NCBI RefSeq assembly: GCF_910585845.1
Contig: NZ_CAJUHF010000005.1
Location: 1-64,000 of the forward strand
From: an uncultured Bacteroides sp.
GTDB taxonomy: Bacteria > Bacteroidota > Bacteroidia > Bacteroidales > Bacteroidaceae
Reading direction: 5' to 3'
DNA length: 64,000 bases
Below the pieces are notes generated by a model. The model was not told where the DNA came from and ran no database searches. It was given only the letters and a program-made list of their open reading frames with translations. Numbering within the stretch: the stretch's first letter is position 1; every line of letters starts with the position of its first letter. Position numbers and translations under genes: made by a program. Positions 10,801 through 18,283 of the stretch are shown one piece after another.

Positions 10801-11671
10801 GGAAGTAATAGACGGTGAATTTCTTCCCTTCATCGTCCGTCACCTCCTCGCTGCGTACCGAACTCACCGTACCCACCCGGTGGGGATAAATGTCACTGAA
10901 GGCATCCTGCTCGTAATGGTCATAGATGCCGTATTCCTCCACACCCTGCTCGATGTATTTCTTGCCGCCGGGGAGCATCAATCTCGGGCTGCCGTATTTC
11001 TCCGCATCGATGTTGCGGGTCGAACCTACCGGGAACAGGCGGGTGTAGAACTTGGCCGTGTTGCCGGTGTCTCTTTCCAGCGAGGTCAGCCCCTTGCCGT
11101 AGCCAAGGGTGATTTCTTCCCCGTGCTCGCAGCGGCACACGTTCACCGTCTGCCCCTCAATCCACCATTCCACCTTGCCGCCGGCTTTTTCGGCAATGGC
11201 TTTCAGCGCCTCGTCGCAGTACATCCCCTCGTAGTCTATCGTGATCAGCTCCGTACCTTCCACCGTACCCACCTTCCAGTCGGTCGTGTGGCCCATGCCG
11301 TCATTGATGTCTTTCACCACCATCGCCACATGCTCGCGGGGCGTGGCTGTCAGGGTGAACAGGGGGTTCGTGTCCCCGTCCGTCGTCTCCAGCACCAGGA
11401 ACCGCTTGATCAGGCTCTCCACGCCGTACAGCTTCAGGTCATAGTCCCACTCGCCCTCGTTCACCTGCTGCGGCGTGTAGCGTTCCGTCAGCCAGTACCG
11501 TTCGCCCAGATAGTCCGTGTAGTCGTTCACGTCCAGGGGCAGAAAATCATAGTAGCTGAACGACAAGGAAAGCACATTGTCTCCCTGTACCTCCTTGCTT
11601 TGCGTCGAGCTGTCGTTCACGGCCACATCCGCACGCTTGTTCCCGGCTTTGTCATATATCGTTAGAAGCAT
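7883..11671 (-). CDS. Phage tail-tip / central fibre protein (tail-endopeptidase-like)
   Basis: This 1262-residue protein follows the distal tail gene, the usual place of the tail-associated hub or Tal protein in siphophages. The first 350 residues look like a hub region (MLLTIYDKAGNKRADV at the start) and the rest is a series of β-rich segments typical of fibre-like extensions. The C-terminal 200 residues contain Gly- and Asp-rich β-helix-like repeats (DDGRLYWKAGDYFGND and similar). It probably forms the tail tip that anchors the fibre. Enzymatic activity is not shown by any motif I can point to. Confidence 0.7.
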   Translation of the reverse strand: MLLTIYDKAGNKRADVAVNDSSTQSKEVQGDNVLSLSFSYYDFLPLDVNDYTDYLGERYWLTERYTPQQVNEGEWDYDLKLYGVESLIKRFLVLETTDGDTNPLFTLTATPREHVAMVVKDINDGMGHTTDWKVGTVEGTELITIDYEGMYCDEALKAIAEKAGGKVEWWIEGQTVNVCRCEHGEEITLGYGKGLTSLERDTGNTAKFYTRLFPVGSTRNIDAEKYGSPRLMLPGGKKYIEQGVEEYGIYDHYEQDAFSDIYPHRVGTVSSVRSEEVTDDEGKKFTVYYFRDGGLNFDPNLYELAGETKRVSFQTGDLAGLGESDDHYFEVNYDSAAREFELITIWPYDDDTQLPGGKLVPRAGDTYILWNIRMPDEYYRLAEEEFAAAVEEYNRDHWLDIAAYKAPTDPVYMEEHGIDLFVGRRVKLESRKYFPEKGYRQSRITKISRKVNEPGQMDIEISDALQVGKFDKVTDSIGALKSYTKSKTEGAALPDIIRSWDKTLPTDNNLFSARRSQKEFLNKNQPDTAKEPIRFLKGVSFGEAAGGKPCGSVDGEGNAEYLTAVIRELLRSTEFVDGLTGEGWQLWIDQLTGLTNLTVDKVTARQSLVALELLIEQVRSVCGQLVVSAANGKIKDVVKQGDNYRIVFEQETGFVAHDLMRCAVTGGTKLKAYWVEVVSVIAGGVLVPVSEFGGVKPEAGDECVLMGNTENPLRQNLISIAATEDGQPRIDILDGVKAKNFNGCLRCRLGKLDGIKSSAFPADNQPKGNGLYADNVWLKGTFVLMTGEDILTRFEITEGKIHSAVESLRKEIREDQSYLDNSSFADGMDKWKTGSKATLFTLGGRWIWANGGPYGTKPDGHAEIRTDGKVPYAYIRNNYIMQKLEDFRLVPEYRQTNSQGERVPGVVYLSFSYRVIKAGRLKIEFVGADKTGFENFNMFGHEEDLPVGGEKMFTLDGLWNGTGDFKLSFTGVIYISLLVFSTNKADALAYKYRTLFEQSDRLVKISAAVFDKDGEALKETGLVIRPEGSGLYAQDSTGKVALIGVSVEGTGADGGSVGKIKLTGDEIILEGSVTANGYFKILKDGSIETRNAKVYGTIYADDGKIGGFTLDDGRLYWKAGDYFGNDSRSLKLGVSQSDMEGIVDVAFNAATQGRFGVKAVGSNMGGAAIYASSKSDGLTYPISANTYAGYFDGGVHVNGAVYSNDMLSNNYGTGWTLGSDGTYTYRKGVSGNFRWIIKGEFGMSTNYNLEVVNGIVVGMTHI

Positions 11672-11692
11672 ATTCTAATAGCGTTTGAATGG

Positions 11693-12157
11693 TTATATAA
11701 TCGGTTTCGGTTCCCGGAACTTTACCCGGAACTTTCCGGCATGCACGCCTTCCGTCCACAGATAGGTCAGCGGGGTGAACTTCGTACAGTCGGCATACTT
11801 CACCCGCAGTTGCAGGTCCAGCTGGGGGAAACGGATCTCCAGCCAGCCGTCCTTTCCCTGCTTCAGGAAATTCACAAAGGCAAAGTACTGCTTCATCCAG
11901 CCTGCCTGGGTCTTGTTGTACAGCGCAAAGTGTAGCGTCACGTCCCGCGCCTCGTTCTTGGGATTAAGAACTGCCGAGTATTTCTCCCCATCCTCTTCCC
12001 GTATGTCCACGGCGGTATCCTTCTTGGCCTTGCTCGGGGTCAGAATGGCCGTCAGGTTCTCCATGCTCCCGCGCCGGTCTTCCACCAGGAACACGCCGTA
12101 TTCCGTCCAGATGTCCGTGCCGTTCACCAGCACCAGTCCGCTCAGTATATTGCCCAT
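11693..12157 (-). CDS. Distal-tail-like phage protein
   Basis: A 154-residue soluble protein between the tape measure gene (one base away) and the tail-tip gene. It starts at MGNILSGLVLVNGTDIW. The order tape measure, distal tail (Dit), tail tip is conserved in long-tailed phages, and the predicted β-rich composition with a short length fits a minimal Dit ring protein. The family is not certain from sequence alone; the assignment rests mainly on position. Confidence 0.6.
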   Translation of the reverse strand: MGNILSGLVLVNGTDIWTEYGVFLVEDRRGSMENLTAILTPSKAKKDTAVDIREEDGEKYSAVLNPKNEARDVTLHFALYNKTQAGWMKQYFAFVNFLKQGKDGWLEIRFPQLDLQLRVKYADCTKFTPLTYLWTEGVHAGKFRVKFREPKPII

Positions 12158-12158
12158 A

Positions 12159-15100
12159 TCACTTCACTTTTAGTCCGTCACGTATCATTTTCTTTATCAC
12201 TTCCTTCAGCTCGCCCAGGTGTCCGGCGCTCACACCGGTGTTCTCGGCTATCCGGGCCAGATGGCCTTCGGCCGTGTCCATCTTCTCCACCACGCTTTCC
12301 AGCTGTTTGTCCATGCTGCTCCAGTGCTGCAGCCCGCTGGTGAACATGCCCTCCAGCTTCGTCCCCTGGTCCTGCGTCATGGCCGTAAAGCCGCCCGCTT
12401 TCGCACTCTGGCTGGTGCCGCCGGCTTCGGTCTTGTCGTAGCCCGTGGCTGCCGCCAGGTTGTCACGCAGGGCAAGGGCTTCGTCCACATACTGCATGTA
12501 CTCTTCGGTCAGCGCGTTCCGTTCCGCCTCGATCAGTTCGTTGTCCTCCATCGCCTTGCCGAACTTCTCCCACCAGCCTTTCAGTTTTTCGCTGTACATC
12601 TCACCGATCTTGTTACTCAGCATCGCCCGCATGAAGTACTCGGATATATCCTCCGCCGCATCCTTGGCACCGTACTTCATGTTCATCAGGTTGTCGATGA
12701 AGCTGCTGTACATACCGTCGAATGAAATGCCCGTCAGCCCTTCATACAGCTGGTCGGTCAGTTCCTCCAGCTTGCCGGCCTGGTCTATGTAGTCATCCAG
12801 TTTCTCGGTCAGTCGCCCGCCATAGCCGCCCTTACCGGTATTCTGTATCTGCGTCCACATGTCCACGTTGCTGCGCAGCGCCTTCATCTCCTCCGGGCTC
12901 AGGCTCCACAGGTTCCCGTCCCACTGGCGGCCAATCTGTCCGCTCAGTTTGTCTATCTGTGCTTGGTTGAAACCGCCCCAGTAGTAGTTCCAGCTGTGGT
13001 GACTACCGCTGTAGCGTGCCTGTTCCTGCGCTATCTGCAGATAGTTTGCATTCGTCTCTTTCTGGTATTTGTAAGCATCCCGGTAAGCTTCCACCGATTT
13101 TGTCCCCTTGCTTGCCTTGATGGTATCGGTCAGGTCTTCGATGGAAGTCTGCAGTTTCTCGTTCCGGTCTGTAAGACGGTCAATAGCAGCCTGCACTTCC
13201 TTGGCGTTTCCGCCGATGCCAAACAGTTTGTTGAAACCTCCGAAAGACACCGTGTTCAGCAGTCCTCCGAGACCTTTCACAAGGGAACCGCCTATCTGTT
13301 TGAACAGGTCTCCGCTGAGGATATTGTCGAGTATTCCGGTTATCGCATTGAAAATGGTGTCTATCAATGATGAGATAATCGGGCCGATACCGTCTTTCAG
13401 CAAATCCAGTATGGAGAGAATGGCCGATATAATCTGCCCGATGACTCCGGCACTTGACAGGGTCTCGGACATCTGACTGATGGCATCACCGACCTTGCCT
13501 CCGATATTCAGTTTTGAAAGACCGGTAAGCATGTTCTGGATTCCTTCAAATGATCCCTGCAAGGTTCCGCTTGCAAAACCGTGCAACCCGTCGGATACCA
13601 TGTTCAACCCGTCAACCGTGTCCTGGGAGGCACTTTTCACCTCCCCGGCAAGCGCCTTCATTTCAGAGATAGCGTTCAGGTATTCTTCGTCAGCTGAAAC
13701 GCTGGACGATTGGGCCATTTGAAGAGCGATTTTGGTACGTTCTATTTCTGCCTGGTTACCACTTTCAAGAGCCTTGTTGTAATCGGTCTGCGCCGCTTTT
13801 AACCGGGCGAATGCCGCTTCCTGCTGCAGTTCCGCATTTTGCACGCGTGTTACGGCATCCCCCAAAGCGTGCATCTGCGTTTGCAGCCGGGCAAAATCCA
13901 ATGTACCGTTGCCACCGGGGAGCATGCTTTGAATACGTTCAATGGCATCGTAAACGACCTGCTGGTCTGCGGCTCCCGTTTTTTTGAACTCATCCGTCTT
14001 GACATATTGTTTAAGTTCGCCAAGCAGGTTCTTCATCTGGTCTGCAAGCAGACCGGTCAAATCCCCGAACGCTGCTCCCCAGTCTATCTTCTGGGTAAGG
14101 GCTTCCATGTCCACTTTGTGCACAGCCGCATCACGCTGCTTCTCCAAAGTCAGCCTTTCGCCCTGGGACTGTGCCTTGCGGATTTTATCGGCATATTCTT
14201 CAGCGATGGCCAGTTTCTGCTGCTGGAAGGTCCCGTATTCCTTCAGATAGTCACGCATGGCTTCCGCCTCTTCCCTGTACACGTCCGCCTCCGCTTTTTT
14301 CCGGGACGCGGTGTTTGAGGCACGGGCTTTTTCAAGTTCATCCTGTTGCTCCCGGGTAAGTCCGTTATCTCCGGTGGAAAGACCGGCTTCCTTGTTCTCA
14401 CGCTTCCAGTCGGCTTCCTGCCGGTTAATTTCTTCTTTTCTCGCGTTATAGTCATATTCGATTTGTGCCAGTTTCTTCTCGGTACCGGCTTGCATGCGGT
14501 CTATCTCTTCCTTCCGGTTCTCGGCCTGCAGGGCGGCAAGATCCTTCGCCAGCCTGCGCTCTGTGGCCAGCCGTTGCTTGGCTTCCGCTTCCGGATTCTT
14601 CCCGGACTGCTTAGGGTCGGTATGCCCACCGATATTTCCTTTTTTGGCTGCTTCTGCGGCTTTTTTTACCTCTTCCTCCGCTTTTTTCAGATAACCGTCT
14701 CGTTTGTTTTCGGCATTTTTCAACAGTATGTCATAAGCTTCTTGATCATGTTTCTTAATGGCAGCCTGTGCGTCATAGAACTGCCCGGATTCTGCCATGT
14801 TGGACTGTATGATATATTGTCCCCATTTCCCGAAAAAGCCCATGGCGCTTTCCGCCTCTTCCGGTTTCTGCGCCTTGATTTTATTCACCTCTTCATCGGC
14901 TTCTGCAGCTTTTTTTACAAGGTTCTGGACATTGGCCTGGTGCAGCAGAACCTGTACATAGTCCTCGCTCTTTTGGATAAGGGTATCATACCATTCAGAA
15001 AGTGTTTTATAATACCCGAAAGATTCCCCGTACTTGCGGTTCAGTTCCTCCACCTTGGTCTTTTCCTGTTCCTTGCTTCCGGTGAAGTTCTTTATTTCAT

Positions 15101-15806
15101 TGATAACCGATTTCAGCTCAAAGCGGGTACGCACCATCTGGGCACGGCCGTCCTTCTCTATCTCGGTCATTTCCTTCAGCGAGATGTTGAATTCATCGAC
15201 GCCTTTTTTAGCACTGAACAAGTTTTTTGTCCAATCCCAGATTTCGTCACCATACATTACCAGCAGCATGATGCCGGTGGTCATGGCTGTCTGCCAGGAA
15301 AAAAGTGAGGAAAGAACCTGCTTCCATACCGGTGTGCCTTTCTTGCCAGACTTCTGCAGTTCATCGTATTCCTTGCGGGCACGGGCCAGTTCGTCCGTAA
15401 AAATCGGCAGATTGTTGGATATAGCCAGGAAGAACATCTGCGGCCCCATGGCCAAGGAAGGCATTTCACGAGCCATCTGCTGGATGCTGTTGTGCAGCCC
15501 GTTGAACTGGCGCTGTGCATTGGGTACATCTGCAGGGGTGACCTGTACAGATTCTGATTCCTCCTGCAGCAGTTTCAACTGGCTTCGCAATTCCTCAAGC
15601 TGCTTCTCCAGTGCATGGATCTGCGCGATATTGGCGCTCTGGTCTATATTAGGCGCAGCTGTTTCCCCGGCAAGGCGCAGCCTCTCCAGTTCAGCCTCCA
15701 GCAGCCTGACGGTATTACGCAATTCCAGTGCCTCACGCTCGGCTTTATTCATGCCGGGCGTAAGTTTGTCCTTCATCAAAAATTCAACTTCTACCGGTTT
15801 ACTCAT
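12159..15806 (-). CDS. Phage tail tape measure protein
   Basis: At 1215 residues this is the longest gene after the two tail fibre/tip genes, as expected for a tape measure that sets tail length. Residues 15-85 and 380-560 are charged coiled-coil regions (for example many Glu/Lys/Ala heptads). Hydrophobic segments occur near residues 170-190 (TAMTTGIMLLVMYGDEIW) and near 790-850 (IISAILSILDLLKDGIGPII), as in other tape measures that contact or cross the host membrane. It overlaps the frameshifted chaperone gene upstream by four bases. A metallopeptidase or lysozyme domain is not evident. Confidence 0.85.
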   Translation of the reverse strand: MSKPVEVEFLMKDKLTPGMNKAEREALELRNTVRLLEAELERLRLAGETAAPNIDQSANIAQIHALEKQLEELRSQLKLLQEESESVQVTPADVPNAQRQFNGLHNSIQQMAREMPSLAMGPQMFFLAISNNLPIFTDELARARKEYDELQKSGKKGTPVWKQVLSSLFSWQTAMTTGIMLLVMYGDEIWDWTKNLFSAKKGVDEFNISLKEMTEIEKDGRAQMVRTRFELKSVINEIKNFTGSKEQEKTKVEELNRKYGESFGYYKTLSEWYDTLIQKSEDYVQVLLHQANVQNLVKKAAEADEEVNKIKAQKPEEAESAMGFFGKWGQYIIQSNMAESGQFYDAQAAIKKHDQEAYDILLKNAENKRDGYLKKAEEEVKKAAEAAKKGNIGGHTDPKQSGKNPEAEAKQRLATERRLAKDLAALQAENRKEEIDRMQAGTEKKLAQIEYDYNARKEEINRQEADWKRENKEAGLSTGDNGLTREQQDELEKARASNTASRKKAEADVYREEAEAMRDYLKEYGTFQQQKLAIAEEYADKIRKAQSQGERLTLEKQRDAAVHKVDMEALTQKIDWGAAFGDLTGLLADQMKNLLGELKQYVKTDEFKKTGAADQQVVYDAIERIQSMLPGGNGTLDFARLQTQMHALGDAVTRVQNAELQQEAAFARLKAAQTDYNKALESGNQAEIERTKIALQMAQSSSVSADEEYLNAISEMKALAGEVKSASQDTVDGLNMVSDGLHGFASGTLQGSFEGIQNMLTGLSKLNIGGKVGDAISQMSETLSSAGVIGQIISAILSILDLLKDGIGPIISSLIDTIFNAITGILDNILSGDLFKQIGGSLVKGLGGLLNTVSFGGFNKLFGIGGNAKEVQAAIDRLTDRNEKLQTSIEDLTDTIKASKGTKSVEAYRDAYKYQKETNANYLQIAQEQARYSGSHHSWNYYWGGFNQAQIDKLSGQIGRQWDGNLWSLSPEEMKALRSNVDMWTQIQNTGKGGYGGRLTEKLDDYIDQAGKLEELTDQLYEGLTGISFDGMYSSFIDNLMNMKYGAKDAAEDISEYFMRAMLSNKIGEMYSEKLKGWWEKFGKAMEDNELIEAERNALTEEYMQYVDEALALRDNLAAATGYDKTEAGGTSQSAKAGGFTAMTQDQGTKLEGMFTSGLQHWSSMDKQLESVVEKMDTAEGHLARIAENTGVSAGHLGELKEVIKKMIRDGLKVK

Positions 15807-16542
15807 TCCAATTTACTTTGAAAAAATCCTACTATATCGTTCGCTTCATCCTCGGCGCTGCGTCCCGTATTGGAATCATTATTTCCGCTGCCTCCCTTCT
15901 GCCGAACATACCGCGGAGCGTCGCTCAGCATCAGTAGCAGCGTCTGCCAGTTCACACCGTCCAGAATGTAGTCCACACTCCAGCCCGTTGCGCTCGCCAC
16001 CTGCCACACGAAGCCGAAAGGGCTATGGGAACCTTCATAACGGGTTCTTAACTCCCCTTTCTTGCCTGGCTCAGTCTCGGACTCATCGGGTTCGCCCGCG
16101 CCGCCGAGCTGATAATACGCATAAAATCCTTCGTGCCCATCAGCCGCTCAAACGTCCGGAACAGCGCCATCAGATACTTCCACTCCACAAAGTTCCGAAG
16201 CACCCACGCCGTCACCCCGATGCCCACATGCCGCGACACATAGCCACGACACACCGTATAGGCCAGCAGACGGCTCACAGCCTTGCCATGTTCCGCTACA
16301 AAGCTTAGTTCCTCGGTCTTGTCCTTCGGCTGCCAGCCAGGTTCAACACCCATCTTCAGGTATTCCCTCGCCAGCAGAATCTGCCCGCGCAGTCTCGGAC
16401 GCTTCATCGTCACACGCACCTCCAACGGACGTTTCAGCCATGGGAGCTTCCACCTTTTAAGAGGTACGGACACGCCGCTGTCCAGCAGCGCATCCGCACA
16501 CTCCATTTCTATCAGTTGTTCCAATCGGTTGTCCATCGCCAC
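15803..16542 (-). CDS. Tail assembly chaperone, -1 frameshift product (lambda gpGT-like)
   Basis: The 164-residue frame starting at 16542 ends at a TAA at 16048-16050. The next frame stays open without its own convincing start up to the slippery site and runs on to 15803. At 16054-16060 (minus strand) the zero-frame reading is A_AAG_GGG, an X_XXY_YYZ heptamer five bases before that TAA. A -1 shift there would continue as KGELRTRYEGSHSPFG and give a product of about 246 residues. Tail assembly chaperones between the tail tube and tape measure genes in long-tailed phages very commonly use this arrangement. The ratio of short and long forms is expected to matter for tail assembly. Confidence 0.75.
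16048..16542 (-). CDS. Tail assembly chaperone, short form (gpG-like)
   Basis: A 164-residue soluble, Arg/Leu-rich protein starting at MAMDNRLEQLIEMEC and ending six bases past the start of a slippery heptamer. It lies five bases after the tail tube gene. Position between tail tube and tape measure, plus the shift-prone 3' end, indicates the short tail assembly chaperone. Sequence similarity to lambda G is not visible, as usual for these fast-evolving proteins. Confidence 0.7.
   Translation of the reverse strand: MAMDNRLEQLIEMECADALLDSGVSVPLKRWKLPWLKRPLEVRVTMKRPRLRGQILLAREYLKMGVEPGWQPKDKTEELSFVAEHGKAVSRLLAYTVCRGYVSRHVGIGVTAWVLRNFVEWKYLMALFRTFERLMGTKDFMRIISSAARANPMSPRLSQARKGS
16054..16060 (-). 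promoter_or_regulatory. Programmed -1 ribosomal frameshift site
   Basis: The minus strand reads AAAGGGG, in zero frame A AAG GGG, two codons before the zero-frame TAA. Both the P-site (AAG to AAA) and A-site (GGG to GGG) tRNAs could re-pair after slipping one base back. The downstream -1 frame is open for 80 codons. Confidence 0.7.
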
Positions 16543-16547
16543 CCATT

Positions 16548-17030
16548 TTAGCCCGCAGAATCGGCAATCTTATACGGAGCACCGCCTTCCGTTGGCTTGT
16601 TGATCTTCAGCTGGCATTCTACCTTCGACACTTCTGTCAGCGTCAGCTTGCCGCCCAGGTTGGCCAGAATCACACCGTTGGGTATCGTCATCGTCTGACC
16701 GCTCACAAACTTGATTTCCCACTTGCCCGAAAGCTGAATCAGTTCCTCCGGAGCCTCCCACGAGGTGGGGGTTTCGTCATTCGGGCTCAGCTTGCCGCCA
16801 AGCACCGCCTTCAGGTTCTTGTAGTCCAGCTGAATCAGGTTAAACGTGGGGCTCACCGTGCCGTTCTTCTGCAGCAGGGTCAGTACCGGGGCATCCGGCA
16901 CCTGTTCTGCCTCAATGTCCACGCTCTCCGGCTTCTGGCCGCCCCAGTCCCAGCTGCCTTTCTCAATGTAGCCCACAAGCGCTTCGCCAAACTTCACGCT
17001 GGCTATGCCATAAATAAAATTCTTGTTCAT
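16548..17030 (-). CDS. Major tail tube protein
   Basis: A 160-residue protein beginning MNKNFIYGIASVKFGEAL. Its composition is β-rich with many Thr, Val and Gly, as in tail tube proteins that share the Hcp-like fold. It sits directly upstream of the tail chaperones and tape measure, the standard position for the tube gene. There is no sheath protein in the neighbourhood, which suggests a non-contractile tail for this Mu-like phage, unlike Mu itself. Its start overlaps the stop of the upstream spanin-like gene by four bases. Confidence 0.75.
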   Translation of the reverse strand: MNKNFIYGIASVKFGEALVGYIEKGSWDWGGQKPESVDIEAEQVPDAPVLTLLQKNGTVSPTFNLIQLDYKNLKAVLGGKLSPNDETPTSWEAPEELIQLSGKWEIKFVSGQTMTIPNGVILANLGGKLTLTEVSKVECQLKINKPTEGGAPYKIADSAG

Positions 17031-17593
17031 CGTTTATAAAATTTGATGGTTAATAACACACCGGCCAATAAGCCGGCCAATACACCTGTGATAAACGTCC
17101 GCATCCGGTTCGGAGGGCGTTTTTCTTCCATTTGAACGTCATTCGAAGTTTCACTCTGGGTCTCGCTCCGAATGCGTGTCAGCTCTTCTTCATACCACAG
17201 CACCAGCTGCTGCAGGCTGTCACACGAAGCTTCGGCCACAAGGTTACCGCTACCGTCAGTCCCTACAGTCAGATTGGCCTGACCGCTCTTGCCGCGATAC
17301 GCCGCACCTTCAGGTAGCTTACGGAGGCTGTCCACCGGTATTGTCAGCTTCAACGCACTCGCCGGTATCCCCGCCATCACCAGTCCCGCCCGTCGGCTTC
17401 CGCTCGCGCTGTCGGCGCTTGCCGATTCCGTCCGGACTTCCCGATTCATGCTCTTTCGGTGACTCGCGCAACCTGTCAAGCACAGGGCAATCGTCACGAT
17501 GAGGACAGTTACCGGCTGTATCAATGGCTTTTCTAAGACGGGCCATCTCGCGCGTATTGCGGGCCAGTTCTTTCTTTGTTTCACAGAATTCAT
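17027..17593 (-). CDS. Putative outer-membrane spanin-like lipoprotein
   Basis: This 188-residue frame overlaps the previous gene by 275 bases in another frame. A hydrophobic stretch (PVTVLIVTIALCLTGC) ends in a lipobox LTGC at about residue 42, so a lipoprotein is likely once the N-terminal 20 or so charged residues are discounted; the true start may be the TTG codon within that stretch. A second hydrophobic segment (FITGVLAGLLAGVLLTIKF) is at the C-terminus. An overlapping lipoprotein partner next to an amidase is the hallmark of Rz/Rz1 lysis proteins. The extra C-terminal membrane segment is unusual for an o-spanin, so the role is uncertain. Confidence 0.55.
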   Translation of the reverse strand: MNSVKQRKNWPAIRARWPVLEKPLIQPVTVLIVTIALCLTGCASHRKSMNREVRTESASADSASGSRRAGLVMAGIPASALKLTIPVDSLRKLPEGAAYRGKSGQANLTVGTDGSGNLVAEASCDSLQQLVLWYEEELTRIRSETQSETSNDVQMEEKRPPNRMRTFITGVLAGLLAGVLLTIKFYKR

Positions 17594-17795
17594 CTTTTAG
17601 AGGTTTTACAATATTTTCCATCAAAATGCGGGTGGCATGTTCGGCATTATCTATGCGCATAGCCTCTGCGCCGGCCTCGGCCTTCATCGCTTCCGCTTTC
17701 GCTTTTCTCACAGTAGCCCGCAAGGAGCCAATGGTCGCCACCGTACCAACCAGGCCGCCGCCAAGGATAATGTTCATAAATTCGCTCAAGTCCAT
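17319..17795 (-). CDS. Putative inner-membrane spanin (i-spanin-like) or holin-like protein
   Basis: A 158-residue protein with one N-terminal hydrophobic segment (residues about 7-24, FMNIILGGGLVGTVATIG) followed by a long Ala/Glu/Lys coiled coil. Its C-terminal third is low-complexity, Gly/Asp/Pro-rich. This is the plan of an i-spanin: membrane anchor plus periplasmic coiled coil. It starts 15 bases after the amidase gene and is overlapped by the lipoprotein frame. A conserved-domain match could not be tested. Confidence 0.55.
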   Translation of the reverse strand: MDLSEFMNIILGGGLVGTVATIGSLRATVRKAKAEAMKAEAGAEAMRIDNAEHATRILMENIVKPLKDEFCETKKELARNTREMARLRKAIDTAGNCPHRDDCPVLDRLRESPKEHESGSPDGIGKRRQRERKPTGGTGDGGDTGECVEADNTGGQPP

Positions 17796-17809
17796 ACCAC
17801 CCGGTTTTA

Positions 17810-18283
17810 TTATTGATTAATACCTATTTCTTTCAACCATTCCTGCACATCGAAACTCGGACAGGCTTTCACTGCCAGTTCATTGTGTCCAACAATGCGT
17901 ACATCAGGAAATTTCCGGTGGAAATCCTTCACATACTTCTCCAGTGCCTTCTTCTGGCAGCCGGTGCGGGTATCTTTCGGGGTCTTACCATCTTTTTCCA
18001 CGCCTCCGACATACACGATGTGACGGCTTACACCGTTATATCCCTTGGCTCCGTTGGTCACTTCCCAATGGTTCACCTGTGCATCCTCATTGTTTTCTAC
18101 CAGACGTTCCACGCCTCCATTCAGGTGGAACAGGTCAGTATAACCAACCTGTTTCCATCCTCTTCCTCCCTGGACAACCGGAGAAGTATGCCATTTGCGG
18201 ATGTCCGCCGATGATACCTCACGCCCCTCCGGAGTTGCCGTACAATGAATTACCAAATACTTCAACTTTCCCATAATCATCAT
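17810..18283 (-). CDS. N-acetylmuramoyl-L-alanine amidase (endolysin)
   Basis: A 157-residue T7-lysozyme/amidase-2-type enzyme that cleaves the amide bond between MurNAc and L-Ala in peptidoglycan and so lyses the host. Zinc ligands are visible: His in LVIHCTAT (about residue 13), His in VGHNELAV (about residue 131) and Cys in KACPSFDV (about residue 139). No signal peptide is seen, so it needs a holin or similar to reach the wall. The first ATG overlaps the capsid stop (ATGA); an ATG three codons later (MGKLKYLV) may be used instead. It is followed by the spanin-like pair, giving a lysis cassette between capsid and tail genes. Confidence 0.9.
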   Translation of the reverse strand: MMIMGKLKYLVIHCTATPEGREVSSADIRKWHTSPVVQGGRGWKQVGYTDLFHLNGGVERLVENNEDAQVNHWEVTNGAKGYNGVSRHIVYVGGVEKDGKTPKDTRTGCQKKALEKYVKDFHRKFPDVRIVGHNELAVKACPSFDVQEWLKEIGINQ

